Source: Rikenellaceae bacterium
Lineage (GTDB): Bacteria > Bacteroidota > Bacteroidia > Bacteroidales > Rikenellaceae
Assembly (NCBI GenBank): GCA_015060115.1
Contig: SUZB01000014.1
Span: forward strand, 1 to 50,777
Direction: 5' to 3'
DNA: 50,777 bases
Positions 1 to 8,997 of this stretch are shown piece by piece (the stretch's first letter is position 1; each line of letters starts with the position of its first letter). Under the pieces are notes generated by a model that did no database searches, was not told the origin of the DNA, and saw nothing but the letters and a program-made list of their open reading frames with translations. A program made the translations under genes and the position numbers.

Positions 1-240
1 ACCAGACTTCGTTGTTGTCTCTCTCGTCTCTCTCGTCTTTCCCACAGTCTCACGGAGCTTAAGCTCTGCGCCTCAACAAGGCGCTTTAGCCCGCAGGCGA
101 AACGCCTGCTTTATTTTTTTTAAGACCATTAGGACTTTAAGACCTTAGGACCATTACGAGGTCGGGTATCATATTTGTCCTACTTGTCTTAATGGTCTTA
201 CCCGTCTTACTTGTCCTAAAAAAAATCTCCAATCCTTTTT
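1..240. repeat. Composite intergenic repeat island
   Basis: No gene is supported here. Bases 1-52 are the reverse complement of the GACGAAAGA-type array seen at 21806-21860 and 43266-43310. Bases 93-121 form a GC-rich hairpin (GCAGGCG, AAA, CGCCTGC) followed by a T-run, which looks like an intrinsic terminator for an upstream plus-strand gene. Bases 113-224 are a 9-base-period element: AAGACC/AGGACC units on the left, the core ACGAGGTCGGGTATCA at about 155-170, and complementary GTCTTA/GTCCTA units on the right. The same modules recur at 16820-16937, 21806-21995 and 43266-43471. Confidence 0.7.
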
Positions 241-264
241 TCTTTGAAAAAACTTGAAAACTTT

Positions 265-295
265 TTTGGTTTCTAAAGTTTTCTTGCTATCTTTG
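265..295 (+). promoter_or_regulatory. Bacteroidetes promoter for the tetR-RND operon
   Basis: TTTG (265-268), a 19-base spacer and TATCTTTG (288-295) match the Bacteroidetes -33/-7 promoter. Transcription should begin around 300, so an upstream in-frame ATG at 254 cannot be in the message. This fixes the tetR start at 320. Confidence 0.75.
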
Positions 296-319
296 TCGCG
301 GTATATAAGCCACAAAAGT

Positions 320-958
320 ATGACACAGAAGGAAATAATAGTAGAATGTGCCGCCAAAATGTTTGTTACACAGGGTGTTAAGGCTGTGCGTATGGACGAT
401 ATCGCTCAGGCATTGAGCGTGTCGAAGCGCACGCTATACGAGCTGTTTGGCGACAAGGAGGAGCTGCTCTACCAGAGTATCCGCCACTTCTCGCTGGAGT
501 GTCGTCGTCGCCGTGCGGAGGCGTCAAAGAGCATCGACAACGAGCTTGAGGTGATGCTGACCTCAATTCGCGATATGGTATCTACAGCCCCAGAGGTGCG
601 TAGAATGCGCCGTAATATGCAGCGTTTCTACCCCGCAGTATATGAGCGCCTCGAAAAGGACTCTCAGGTAAACTCCGACAACGACCTAAAAGAGTGGATC
701 GAGCGTTGCATCGAGAAGGGCTATATGACCAAGACCTCGAACTGCGACTTTATACTCAGAGTTCTCAAAGAGAGCGTGCAGGGTATTATGGTTATCGAGA
801 ATGGCAAGGAGGCCCCCGACTCAATAGAGCTTATCTCGATGATAAGCTATTCGCTTGTCATTTTTATCCGCGGTCTTTGTACAAAGGAGGGAATTGACAT
901 AATAGATAACTGTTACGATAGGTATTTTGGCAATATTCAGCCAATTGATTCGTTATAG
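320..958 (+). CDS. TetR/AcrR-family transcriptional regulator
   Basis: This is a 212-residue TetR-type DNA-binding protein. The N-terminal helix-turn-helix is clear at residues 24-48 (VRMDDIAQALSVSKRTLYE, then LFGDKEELL). The rest is an all-helical ligand and dimer domain with no recognisable specificity. A reading from ATG 254 would add 22 residues but lies upstream of the -7 box, so ATG 320 is chosen. It is the first gene of an RND efflux operon, 39 bases ahead of the TolC-like gene and with no promoter between them. It is therefore probably an autoregulator that represses the pump until a ligand binds. The ligand is unknown. Confidence 0.9.
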   Translation: MTQKEIIVECAAKMFVTQGVKAVRMDDIAQALSVSKRTLYELFGDKEELLYQSIRHFSLECRRRRAEASKSIDNELEVMLTSIRDMVSTAPEVRRMRRNMQRFYPAVYERLEKDSQVNSDNDLKEWIERCIEKGYMTKTSNCDFILRVLKESVQGIMVIENGKEAPDSIELISMISYSLVIFIRGLCTKEGIDIIDNCYDRYFGNIQPIDSL

Positions 959-997
959 TGTGTTAAGACGAAGATAATAATATATATATAAGGTAAA

Positions 998-2404
998 ATG
1001 AAAAAGTTATTCGTAATGATGTTGGGCATCGTGTCGCTCGGAGTGGCACAGGCCCAGGAGCAGACCGAAGCCCAGAGCACCTCTCAGCAGCTCACGCTAT
1101 CGCTTGATGAGGCTATCGAGGTGGCTCTTTCGGAGAACCCTACAATCAAGGTTGCCAACCTTGAAGTGGAGCGTTACGACTATGTCTACAAGCAGACCGT
1201 GTCGGCGCTATATCCTCAGATTGATGCTTCGGCACAGTATGCTTTGGCGTTGCGTCGTCAGGAGATGACAGAGGGTTTCTCGTTTGGTGGTAAGAACACA
1301 TTCAATGTGGCGGGTAATGTCGCACTTCCCTTGTTCGTACCCTCGGTATACCGCCAGATGAAGCTCAACCGCACACAGATGGCAACTGCCGTAGAGAGCG
1401 CTCGTGCCAGCCGTATCGATATGGTGGCTGCAGTGCGTGCCGCATACTACAATGTGTTGCTCGCCGAGCAGTCGTTGTCGGTGCTTCAGGAGGCTGTGGC
1501 GACCACCGAGCGCGTTGTGGAGAACACCAAGACCCTCTATGAGAATGGTCTTGCTGCCGAGTACGACTATATCACTGCTCAGGTGCAGCTCTCGAACCTC
1601 AAGCCCCAGATTATTCAGGCTAAGAACGGCATCAGCATCACAAAGCTTCAGCTCAAGATGTACCTCTCAATTCCCGAAGAGGTAGAGTTGGAGGTTACTG
1701 GCTCGCTTGATGACTTCCGCGATGTGGTACTCCTCGGCGAGGACTACTCTTACGACCTTGCGAATAACACCACGCTCCGCACCCTCGACCTTCAGAGCGA
1801 GTTGTTGGAGCATCAGGAGAAGTTGATTCAGACAACCCGTATGCCCACCATCGCAGCCTTTGGTCAGATTTCGTATATCGGTCAGGAGCGTGTTGACCTT
1901 AGTGGTCTTATGGGCGGCGCTATGGGTGGCGGTGGCGCACAGCAGTCTGCAACACGCGCAAGCGAGCAGTCGAAGTTCTGGTGGCAGTACCCCATCTCGG
2001 TAGGTGCGCAGATCTCGATTCCTATCTTCTCAGGTCTTAAGAAGCACAACCAGTTGCGTGAGGTACGCAACCAGCAGATGCAGCTCGCCGAGCAGCGTAG
2101 CTATGCCGAGAAGGGCGTAAAGCTCCAGATTCAGCAGTCTATCAACACTCTGCTCACCGCGCGTGAGACAATGCTCTCGAATGAGCTCACCGTAGAGCAG
2201 GCGCAGAAAGCCTACGACATCTCGTACACCCGCTATGGCGCAGGTGCGGGCACAATCCTTGAGCTCAACAGCTCGCAGCTCTCGCTAACGCAGGCTCAGC
2301 TCAACTACTCGCAGTCTATCTACAACTACCTCTCGGCACACGCTGAGTACCAGAAGGCTCTCGGCACAGAGTTCTGGGTCGAGGAGGATAGTACAGTAGA
2401 GTAA
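998..2404 (+). CDS. TolC-family outer-membrane efflux channel
   Basis: This 468-residue outer-membrane factor begins with a signal peptide (cleavage probably after residue 20, VAQAQ). Two outer-membrane-efflux repeats follow, with the long helices that form the periplasmic tunnel (for example residues 125-230 and 360-450). Its role is to carry substrates from the RND pump across the outer membrane. A glycine-rich, then Ser/Thr/Ala-rich insert at about residues 302-325 (GLMGGAMGGGGAQQ) probably sits in a loop. It lies between the regulator and the adaptor gene in one operon. Substrate specificity cannot be read from the sequence. Confidence 0.92.
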   Translation: MKKLFVMMLGIVSLGVAQAQEQTEAQSTSQQLTLSLDEAIEVALSENPTIKVANLEVERYDYVYKQTVSALYPQIDASAQYALALRRQEMTEGFSFGGKNTFNVAGNVALPLFVPSVYRQMKLNRTQMATAVESARASRIDMVAAVRAAYYNVLLAEQSLSVLQEAVATTERVVENTKTLYENGLAAEYDYITAQVQLSNLKPQIIQAKNGISITKLQLKMYLSIPEEVELEVTGSLDDFRDVVLLGEDYSYDLANNTTLRTLDLQSELLEHQEKLIQTTRMPTIAAFGQISYIGQERVDLSGLMGGAMGGGGAQQSATRASEQSKFWWQYPISVGAQISIPIFSGLKKHNQLREVRNQQMQLAEQRSYAEKGVKLQIQQSINTLLTARETMLSNELTVEQAQKAYDISYTRYGAGAGTILELNSSQLSLTQAQLNYSQSIYNYLSAHAEYQKALGTEFWVEEDSTVE

Positions 2405-2445
2405 CCAATACTAACCCCGAAAATAAGTAAAAAAAGATAAAAGTT

Positions 2446-3471
2446 ATGAACAAGAGTTTTATTTTGGTGTTGGCGGCTATGGCTATGGTGGCCTGCAACA
2501 CAACAAAGAGCAACGAGAACAACACCGAGGCTTCGGCCGTAGTGAAGGAGAAGGTGGCAGTTAAGAGTGTAAAGGCTGAGCCCTCGGTGGTAAATCTCAC
2601 AGAGACCTACACCTCGGAGATTTTGCCCTTCAAGGAGAACGACATCACGCCTGCGGCTCAGGGCTTGCACATCGAGCGCATCAGCGTAGATGTTGGCGAC
2701 CATGTCTATGCTGGTCAGGTTATCGTAACCCTCGACCAGACAACCCTTAAGCAGCAGGAGCTTAACCTTGCAACGACTCAGGATAACTACGACCGTATGG
2801 TGCCTGTACACGCAGCGGGTGGTATCTCTGACCAGCAGCTTACACAGATGAAGAATACGCTCGACTTGCAGAAGGAGGTAGTTGAGAACTTGCGTAAGAA
2901 CTCAACCATCAAGTCGCCCATCACAGGTGTTGTTACAGCGCGTAACTTCGAGAATGGCGACCTCTTCGCTTCGATGCCTATCTTGCACATTATGCAGATC
3001 AACAAGCTCAAGGTTAAGGCTAATGTTTCGGAGCAGTACTTCACCAGCGTGAAGGTGGGTCAGAAGGTTGATATCGAGGTAGATATCTTCCCCGGTGAGA
3101 AGTTCGAGGGTCAGGTATCGCGTATCAGCCCTGCGTTGGACTCTGCAACCCGCACCTTCGGTGTTGAGATCACCATTCCCAACTCGAATGAGCGTCTTCG
3201 CCCCGGTATGTATGCTCGCGCAACCTTCAATATGGGTCAGCGTGAGGGCTTGCTTATCGACGATGTTGCTGTACAGAAGCAGACCGGCTCATCGGAGCGC
3301 TATGTATATGTTATCAAAGATGGCGTTGCTGAGTACCGCTTCGTTAAAGATGGTCGTCGCGTAGGCGATAAGGTAGAGATTCTCAGCGGCTTGCAGGCTG
3401 GCGAGGAGGTCGCTACCACCTCGTTTGTACGCCTCAGCGATGGTGTAGAGGTAGAGATTGTGAACGAGTAA
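2446..3471 (+). CDS. RND efflux periplasmic adaptor lipoprotein (HlyD/AcrA family)
   Basis: This 341-residue adaptor links the inner-membrane pump to the outer-membrane channel. A lipobox places the lipidated cysteine at residue 17 (MAMVAC). The order is a split lipoyl/barrel-sandwich domain (about 55-80 and 150-180), an intervening helical hairpin (about 95-145), a beta-barrel domain and a membrane-proximal C-terminal domain. The motif GVVTARNFENGD is typical of AcrA/MexA-like proteins. It starts 41 bases after the TolC-like gene and ends 26 bases before the pump gene, so it is part of the tripartite operon. Confidence 0.92.
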   Translation: MNKSFILVLAAMAMVACNTTKSNENNTEASAVVKEKVAVKSVKAEPSVVNLTETYTSEILPFKENDITPAAQGLHIERISVDVGDHVYAGQVIVTLDQTTLKQQELNLATTQDNYDRMVPVHAAGGISDQQLTQMKNTLDLQKEVVENLRKNSTIKSPITGVVTARNFENGDLFASMPILHIMQINKLKVKANVSEQYFTSVKVGQKVDIEVDIFPGEKFEGQVSRISPALDSATRTFGVEITIPNSNERLRPGMYARATFNMGQREGLLIDDVAVQKQTGSSERYVYVIKDGVAEYRFVKDGRRVGDKVEILSGLQAGEEVATTSFVRLSDGVEVEIVNE

Positions 3472-3497
3472 TTCGAACTTGCTAAACAGGTAACAAG

Positions 3498-6400
3498 ATG
3501 AAAATTTACGAAACCGCGGTGCGAAAACCGATTTCGGTAGCACTGATATTTATAGGTATCATCGTCTTTGGTCTCTACTCACTCCGAGGCATTGGCGTTG
3601 ATCACTATCCAGAGATTGAGGTCCCCTATATCAGCGTTATTACCACCTATCCCGGTGGTAATGCCGAGGATATCGAGACCAACATCACCCGACTGCTTGA
3701 GGATCAGCTCAACTCGGTGGATAACCTTGATAAGATTACCTCGAAGTCGTCGGATAATGTATCTATCGTAACCCTTGAGTTTGAGTATGGTTGCGACCTT
3801 ACGGAGGCGGCTAACGATGTCCGCGATGTGGTGAGCCGCTCGCAGTCGTTGCTACCGGACAATGTGGAGTATCCTACGGTGATGAAGTTCTCATCATCGA
3901 TGATGCCTATTATGATGCTCTCGGTAACGGCCGATGAGAGCTACGCAGCGTTGGCAAAGATTCTCGACGATAAGATGGTCAATGAGCTCAACCGTGTCAA
4001 TGGTATCGGTTCGGTGGCTGTTATCGGTGCGCAGGAGCGTGAGGTACAGGTAAATGTAGACCCCAAGAAGTTGGAGGCCTATGGCCTTACCGTAGAGTCT
4101 TTGGGTCAGCTTATCGCAGCCGAGAATATCAATATCCCCGCAGGTACGCTCGACCTTGGCGACCAGACCTTCAACCTTAAGTCGGATTTGGAGTTTGACG
4201 ATAGCCGTGAGCTCTTCGACATTGTGGTGTCGAATCGTGGTGGTCGCACCGTGATGCTCTCGGATGTTGCCGAGATTAAGGATACCCTTGAGAAGGCTAC
4301 GATGGATGAGCGTATCAACGGCCGTAAGGGTGTGCGTGTGATAATTCAGAAGCAGACAGGTGCCAACACCGTGCAGATTATCGAGGATGTGCAGGCTAAG
4401 TTGGAGGATATCATTCCTACACTGCCCAACGACTGTAAGGTGGAGACTATCTTCGAGTCGTCGCGCGAGATTAAGGATGCTATCAACTCATTGGCCGAGA
4501 CTATTATGTACGCCTTTATCTTCGTGATTTTGGTCGTGATGATATTCTTGGGTCGTTGGCGTGCAACCTTCATCATCTGTCTTACTATCCCTATCTCGCT
4601 TATCTGCTCGTTTATCTACCTCTATGCCGTTGGCTCTACGCTGAATATTATCTCACTCTCGGCGTTGAGTATCGCTATCGGTATGGTTGTGGATGATGCT
4701 ATTGTGGTCTTGGAGAATATCACCACCCACATTGAGCGAGGCTCGAAGCCCAAGGAGGCGGCTATCTACGCTACTAACGAGGTGTGGTTGTCGGTTATCG
4801 CCACCACATTGGTTGTCGTTGCGGTGTTTATGCCCCTTACAATGCTTCCCGGTATGGCGGGTATCTTGTTCCGTGAGTTGGGTTGGATTGTAACTATTGT
4901 GGTGTGTGCCTCTACCGCAGCTGCGATTACGCTTACACCTATGCTGTCGGCATACTTCCTCAAGATTGATGGCGCTGCCCACACCTACAAGGGTATCGGC
5001 ATCATCTACAAGCCTATCGACAAATTCCTTGCGTGGCTCGATGGCGCTTACGCCCGTGCTCTTCGCTTTGTTGTGAAGTGGAAGAAGTCGGCAATCGCTG
5101 TGATGATGGCCCTCTTTGCTGTGTCGTTGCTGCTCGTTAGTCAGGTGCCTACGGAGTTCTTCCCCGCAACCGATAATGCGCGTATCACGATGACTGTGAA
5201 GATGCCTCAGAATGTCCATGTAGACTATACCACTCGTGTGGCTCGTCAGATTGATAACATCATCGCCGAGAAGTACCCCTACATCTTTATGGTATCTTCT
5301 TCGGCGGGTGCTAACTCTTCGGATAACGCCTTTGCTGCTATGCAGACCACAGGTTCGCATATCATCAACTACAACCTCCGTATGCCACGACTTTCGGATA
5401 TGGAGCGCCCCACAATTCAGCAGATTTCTGATGAGTTGCGTAAGGAGTTGGCCGCTATTCCCGAGATTCGAGAGTTCTCTGTAACACCCGGTGGTGGCGG
5501 TGGCCCCAGCGGTGGTTCGACTGTCGATATCAAGGTCTTTGGCCACAATATGGATAACGCTATGGCTACGGCAAAGGATCTTCAGGCTAAGATGTCGAAG
5601 CTCTCGACACTGCGTGATGTTCAGCTCTCGCGTGAGGATTTGCAGCCTGAGTACAATGTTGTCTTCGACCGTGAGAAGATGGCTTACTATGGCCTTAGCA
5701 CCGCTACTGCGGCACAGTTTATCCGTAACCGTATCTATGGTTATGAGTGTGCCAAGTATCGTGAGGATGGCGACGAGTACGATATCGTAGTTCGCTATGC
5801 CGAGCCCTTCCGTGAGTCTATCGAGTCGGTTGAGGATATCACACTCTACAGCGCTATGGGTCAGCCCTTGAAGCTTAAGGATGTTGCGCGTATCGAGGAG
5901 TCGTTCTCTTCGCCTGAGATTGAGCGAGAGAATCGTCAGCGTATCGTTACCGTTAAGGGTGCGTTGGGTGCCGATGTAGCGTTGGGCGATGCTGTTGCCG
6001 AGGTTAGCGCTCTTATCGAGGACTACGATGTGCCTGCGGGTCTTGACTTGGAGATTGGTGGTACTATCGAGGATCAGAACGAGGCCTTCGGTGATATCGG
6101 CGTGTTGCTCGTGCTTATCGTCGTCTTGGTATACATCGTGATGGCTACGCAGTTTGAGTCGTTGAGCTATCCTATGATTATTATGTTTACCATTCCCTTC
6201 GCAATGTCGGGTGTATTCATCGCGTTGTGGCTTACCAATACCCCCTTGTCGCTTAATGCGCTTATCGGTGCTATCCTGCTTGTGGGTATCGTTACGAAGA
6301 ACGGTATCGTGCTTGTAGACTATATGAACCTGCTCGTTGAGCGTGGCTCGTCGGTTAGTGAGGCTGTTATCGCCGGTGGTAAGAGCCGTTTGCGCCCCGT

Positions 6401-6662
6401 GCTTATGACCTCGCTCACGACCATCCTCGGTATGTTGCCTATGGCACTCGGTATCGGTGAGGGTTCGGAGACATGGCAGCCTATGGGTATTGCGGTAGTA
6501 GGTGGTCTGTTGGTATCTACCTTGATGACCCTCTTTATCGTGCCCTCGCTCTACTCTATGCTTGAGGGTCATCACCAGCGTAAGCTTGCTCGCAAGGCTC
6601 GTCTTCAGGCCGAGGAGGAGGCATTTATCCGTGAGCAGTTGCGCAAGGCAAAGAATAACTAA
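3498..6662 (+). CDS. RND multidrug efflux pump, HAE1 family (AcrB-like)
   Basis: This 1054-residue inner-membrane pump has the normal length and twelve-helix layout of AcrB, with two large periplasmic loops. The proton-relay residues are present: the Asp pair in TM4 (GMVVDDAIVVLENI) and the Lys in TM10 (GIVTKNGIVLVDYMN). It should be a proton-driven hydrophobe pump and not an inactive paralogue. A poly-Gly stretch (GGGGGPSGG) around residue 665 lies in the second periplasmic loop. It is cotranscribed with the adaptor, channel and TetR regulator, and the PII-like gene follows after 19 bases. Confidence 0.95.
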   Translation: MKIYETAVRKPISVALIFIGIIVFGLYSLRGIGVDHYPEIEVPYISVITTYPGGNAEDIETNITRLLEDQLNSVDNLDKITSKSSDNVSIVTLEFEYGCDLTEAANDVRDVVSRSQSLLPDNVEYPTVMKFSSSMMPIMMLSVTADESYAALAKILDDKMVNELNRVNGIGSVAVIGAQEREVQVNVDPKKLEAYGLTVESLGQLIAAENINIPAGTLDLGDQTFNLKSDLEFDDSRELFDIVVSNRGGRTVMLSDVAEIKDTLEKATMDERINGRKGVRVIIQKQTGANTVQIIEDVQAKLEDIIPTLPNDCKVETIFESSREIKDAINSLAETIMYAFIFVILVVMIFLGRWRATFIICLTIPISLICSFIYLYAVGSTLNIISLSALSIAIGMVVDDAIVVLENITTHIERGSKPKEAAIYATNEVWLSVIATTLVVVAVFMPLTMLPGMAGILFRELGWIVTIVVCASTAAAITLTPMLSAYFLKIDGAAHTYKGIGIIYKPIDKFLAWLDGAYARALRFVVKWKKSAIAVMMALFAVSLLLVSQVPTEFFPATDNARITMTVKMPQNVHVDYTTRVARQIDNIIAEKYPYIFMVSSSAGANSSDNAFAAMQTTGSHIINYNLRMPRLSDMERPTIQQISDELRKELAAIPEIREFSVTPGGGGGPSGGSTVDIKVFGHNMDNAMATAKDLQAKMSKLSTLRDVQLSREDLQPEYNVVFDREKMAYYGLSTATAAQFIRNRIYGYECAKYREDGDEYDIVVRYAEPFRESIESVEDITLYSAMGQPLKLKDVARIEESFSSPEIERENRQRIVTVKGALGADVALGDAVAEVSALIEDYDVPAGLDLEIGGTIEDQNEAFGDIGVLLVLIVVLVYIVMATQFESLSYPMIIMFTIPFAMSGVFIALWLTNTPLSLNALIGAILLVGIVTKNGIVLVDYMNLLVERGSSVSEAVIAGGKSRLRPVLMTSLTTILGMLPMALGIGEGSETWQPMGIAVVGGLLVSTLMTLFIVPSLYSMLEGHHQRKLARKARLQAEEEAFIREQLRKAKNN

Positions 6663-6681
6663 TTTTAACACTTTGAATAGA

Positions 6682-6975
6682 ATGAAAGCGTTTTTCTTAT
6701 CATATAATCAGGCTCTTACGGACCGTATCAACAAGATGTTGGACGATCACGGCGTGCGTGGCTTCACCCGTTGGGCTCTTACCGAGGGTCGTGGTAGCTA
6801 CGATGGTGAGCCCCACTACGGCACTCACGCTTGGCCCTCAATGAACACCTCAATCCTCGCAATCGTCGAGGACGAGAAGGTGCCGGAGTTGCTTGAGGCA
6901 GTCCGCGAGATTGACTCGACAACTCAGCAGCAGGGCTCGAGAGCCTTTGTCTGGAATGTCGAGACCACAATGTAA
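6682..6975 (+). CDS. Small PII-like protein at the end of the RND operon
   Basis: This 97-residue protein starts at ATG 6682, right after the pump gene; upstream in-frame starts lie inside the pump gene. The alternating pattern (KAFFLSYNQALTD, then SILAIVEDEKVPELLEAVRE and RAFVWNVE) resembles the ferredoxin-like fold of PII/CutA proteins. It lacks a recognisable nucleotide-binding T-loop motif. Small PII-like proteins occur at the ends of RND operons in other bacteria, so a role in sensing or tuning efflux is plausible but inferred. Its stop codon is overlapped by a 3' hairpin element (6974-7046). Confidence 0.65.
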   Translation: MKAFFLSYNQALTDRINKMLDDHGVRGFTRWALTEGRGSYDGEPHYGTHAWPSMNTSILAIVEDEKVPELLEAVREIDSTTQQQGSRAFVWNVETTM

Positions 6976-6987
6976 TATCTTCTGATA

Positions 6988-7049
6988 AGAGGCATATGCC
7001 TCTGTCCAAAGCCTGAATGGGAAATGGTGTTTCCCATTCAGGCTTTTTA
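6988..7049 (+). terminator. RND operon terminator with conserved GAATGGGAAA stem
   Basis: A perfect 16-base palindrome (AGAGGCATATGCCTCT, 6988-7003) is followed by a perfect 17-bp stem, AAAGCCTGAATGGGAAA (7008-7024) with TTTCCCATTCAGGCTTT (7030-7046), a 5-base loop and a T-run. This is a strong intrinsic terminator. The GAATGGGAAA part of the stem recurs in terminators at 47480, 21658 and 43104. Confidence 0.85.
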
Positions 7050-7308
7050 GTTGTTAGCTTTTAGTTGTTAGTTGTTAGAGTTGCGCTCCGAGGGAGCGCC
7101 AGCTATCGCTGAGGGGTACAAGAGGCACGAGTGGCACAAGGGGAGATGCTTTGTAGGTGCTAACTTTAAGGCGGGTAAGACTATCTATGCTCCTACTAAC
7201 CTTGCCACCCCTTTTGCCCCTCAGAGCCCTTTTGCCCCTTGGGGCATTTATGCCCGCGCTCCCTCGGAGCGCAATTCTACCAACTAAAAACTCCCAACTA
7301 ACAACTTT
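7048..7308. repeat. Composite island: heptamer arrays around a C-type nonamer element
   Basis: The outer arms are a TTAGTTN heptamer array (7048-7077) and its reverse complement (about 7277-7308). The inside (7078-7276) is a roughly 200-base element with a GC hairpin (GCGCTCCGAGGGAGCGC), 9-base-period units (AAGAGGCAC, GAGTGGCAC, AAGGGGAGA), a core GGTGCTAACTTTAAGG with GGGTAAGACTA, and further units rich in TTTTGCCCCT. It is an inverted copy of 47552-47742. Short open frames here have no codon-usage support. Confidence 0.7.
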
Positions 7309-7324
7309 TTTGCTCTTTTTTCAC

Positions 7325-7332
7325 TACCTTTG
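7325..7332 (+). promoter_or_regulatory. -7 element TACCTTTG, near-leaderless
   Basis: The element ends only 4 bases before the ATG at 7337, so transcription would start at or next to the start codon. No good TTTG is seen 19 bases upstream, so the -33 half is weak. Confidence 0.45.
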
Positions 7333-7336
7333 CCTT

Positions 7337-8119
7337 ATGAAACTCACATTCTTGGGTACAGGAACATCGCAGGGCGTGCCCGTTATCGGGTGCCATTGTG
7401 CCGTTTGCCGTTCAGCAGACAGGCGCGATAGTCGTCTGCGTACAGCAGCGATGGTCGAACACGAGGGCAAGCGAATAGTGATTGACGCAGGCCCCGACTT
7501 TAGGCAGCAGATGTTGCGCGAGGGCGTCGAGCATCTCGATGCCATACTCCTTACCCACGAACATAAGGACCATACGGGAGGTATTGACGATGTGCGTGCC
7601 TTTAACTTTGTGGATTATCCCACAATCCACACGATGCACATCTTCGCCAATGCCCCTACGGTAGCCACCCTTAAGAAGGATTTCGACTACGCCTTCGCCG
7701 TAGATAAGTATCGCGGTGTGCCCGTTATCGAGCTGCACACCATAGATGAGCAACGCCCCTTCTCGGTTGCCGGCATCGAGGTTGTGCCTATTGTTGGCCA
7801 CCACTCCGACCGCTTTCGATCGGTGGGCTATCGTTTCGGTCGGTTGGCATATATCACCGACTTTAGCGCCATCGACCCTGCGGAAGAGTCAAAGCTAAGC
7901 GGTGTTGAGGTGTTGGTTGTCAATTCGTTGCGCTGGGAGCCCCACGACTCGCACTTCTCGGTGCACGAAGCGTTGGAGCTTATCGAGAGGGTGAAGCCCG
8001 AGAGGGCATACCTTACGCATATGTCGCACCGCATAGGTCTGCACGCCGAGGCCGAAGAGCGACTGCCCGATGGGGTGAAGTTTGCCTACGATGGCTTAAA
8101 GGTAGAGATTAACGAATAA
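7337..8119 (+). CDS. MBL-fold phosphodiesterase, PhnP-like
   Basis: This 260-residue metallo-beta-lactamase-fold hydrolase is related to PhnP and cyclic phosphoribosyl phosphodiesterases. The N-terminus (MKLTFLGTGTSQGVP) leads to a GCHCAVC cluster (Cys19, 21, 24), which resembles the structural zinc site of PhnP. The metal-binding motif THEHKDH occupies residues 73-79, and a later histidine lies in VGHHSDR. It probably cleaves phosphodiester bonds in a cyclic nucleotide-type substrate that is not identified. No phn genes are nearby, so a phosphonate role is not supported. ATG 7337 gives the family's usual N-terminus; 60 extra upstream residues would be translated repeat. It is followed after 12 bases by an SDR gene. 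Confidence 0.85.
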   Translation: MKLTFLGTGTSQGVPVIGCHCAVCRSADRRDSRLRTAAMVEHEGKRIVIDAGPDFRQQMLREGVEHLDAILLTHEHKDHTGGIDDVRAFNFVDYPTIHTMHIFANAPTVATLKKDFDYAFAVDKYRGVPVIELHTIDEQRPFSVAGIEVVPIVGHHSDRFRSVGYRFGRLAYITDFSAIDPAEESKLSGVEVLVVNSLRWEPHDSHFSVHEALELIERVKPERAYLTHMSHRIGLHAEAEERLPDGVKFAYDGLKVEINE

Positions 8120-8131
8120 AACATATAGAAG

Positions 8132-8950
8132 ATGAAGAACACACTTAACGGTAAGGTTGTCGTTGTTACCGGCGCTTCGTCAGGCATTGGCGAGGCTATG
8201 GCAAGAGAGTATGCCAAGATGGGTGCTAAGGTCGTTATGGCTGCCCGTCGTGAGGAGGAGCTAAAGCGTATTGCCTCGGAGATTGAGGCCGAGGGTGGCA
8301 AGGTGGCCTACTCGGCGTGCGATGTTGTTAAGGAGGAGGAGTGCAAAAGACTTATTGAGGTCGCTATCGAGGCCTTTGGCTCAATAGATGTGCTTATCTG
8401 CAACGCTGGTCTCTCGATGCGTGCTCTTTTTGATGATTGCGACCTTAAGGTGTTGCACCGCCTTATGGATGTCAATTTCTGGGGTACGGTAAACTGCACA
8501 AAGTATGCTCTGCCTTGGTTGCAGAGGTCTAAGGGCTCGTTGGTAGGTATCTCTTCGGTGGCGGGTATTCACGGCTTGCCCGGTCGTACCGGCTACTCGG
8601 CATCGAAGTATGCGATGACAGGCTTCCTCGACACCATTCGTGTTGAGAACCTCAAGAAGGGCTTGCATGTGATGACCGCCTGTCCAGGCTTCACCGCCTC
8701 GAATGTTCGCTTCTCGGCACTTACTGCCGATGGCTCACAGCAGGGCGAGACACCACGCAACGAGGATAAGATGATGACACCTCAGGAGGTGGCGCATATC
8801 GTTGCACGAGGCATCAAGCGCCGTAAGCGCCTCTGCCTTATGGAGTGGGAGGGTCGTGGCACACACTTCCTCAAGAAGTTCTGCCCAGGCTTTGTCGATA
8901 AGCTCTTCTATGCCGCAATGGCAAAGGAGCCCGACTCTCCGCTGAAGTAG
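8132..8950 (+). CDS. SDR-family NAD(P)-dependent oxidoreductase
   Basis: This 272-residue classical short-chain dehydrogenase has the dinucleotide-binding motif TGASSGIG at residues 13-20, the structural NAG motif (CNAGLS), catalytic serine in GISSVAG and catalytic Tyr155/Lys159 in YSASK. AARREEEL after the second strand suggests NADP preference (basic residues). The C-terminal portion (RKRLCLMEWEGRGTHFLKKF) resembles membrane-associated SDRs of the DHRS7-like or short-chain acyl type. The substrate is unknown. It is the second gene of a two-gene unit with the PhnP-like hydrolase and ends at a bidirectional terminator shared with mqnC. Confidence 0.88.
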   Translation: MKNTLNGKVVVVTGASSGIGEAMAREYAKMGAKVVMAARREEELKRIASEIEAEGGKVAYSACDVVKEEECKRLIEVAIEAFGSIDVLICNAGLSMRALFDDCDLKVLHRLMDVNFWGTVNCTKYALPWLQRSKGSLVGISSVAGIHGLPGRTGYSASKYAMTGFLDTIRVENLKKGLHVMTACPGFTASNVRFSALTADGSQQGETPRNEDKMMTPQEVAHIVARGIKRRKRLCLMEWEGRGTHFLKKFCPGFVDKLFYAAMAKEPDSPLK

Positions 8951-8955
8951 TGCTG

Positions 8956-8997
8956 AAAATTAAGGAGTTACTCATAAATGGGTAACTCCTTAATTTT
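8956..8997. terminator. Bidirectional terminator between SDR gene and mqnC
   Basis: A perfect 16-bp inverted repeat, AAAATTAAGGAGTTAC (8956-8971) with GTAACTCCTTAATTTT (8982-8997), has a 10-base loop and A/T runs on both sides. It serves the two convergent genes, and its right arm touches the mqnC stop codon. Confidence 0.85.

Noticed and set aside
4653..6671. A 672-codon open frame on the minus strand under the RND pump gene
   Set aside because: It is a shadow of a strongly coding plus-strand gene; the translation is His/Thr/Arg-rich with no domain, and AcrB-like motifs are on the other strand.
7072..7287. A possible small gene in the intergenic island
   Set aside because: It lies wholly in repeat arrays, shows 3-residue periodicity due to the nonamers, and has no ribosome-binding site or codon bias.
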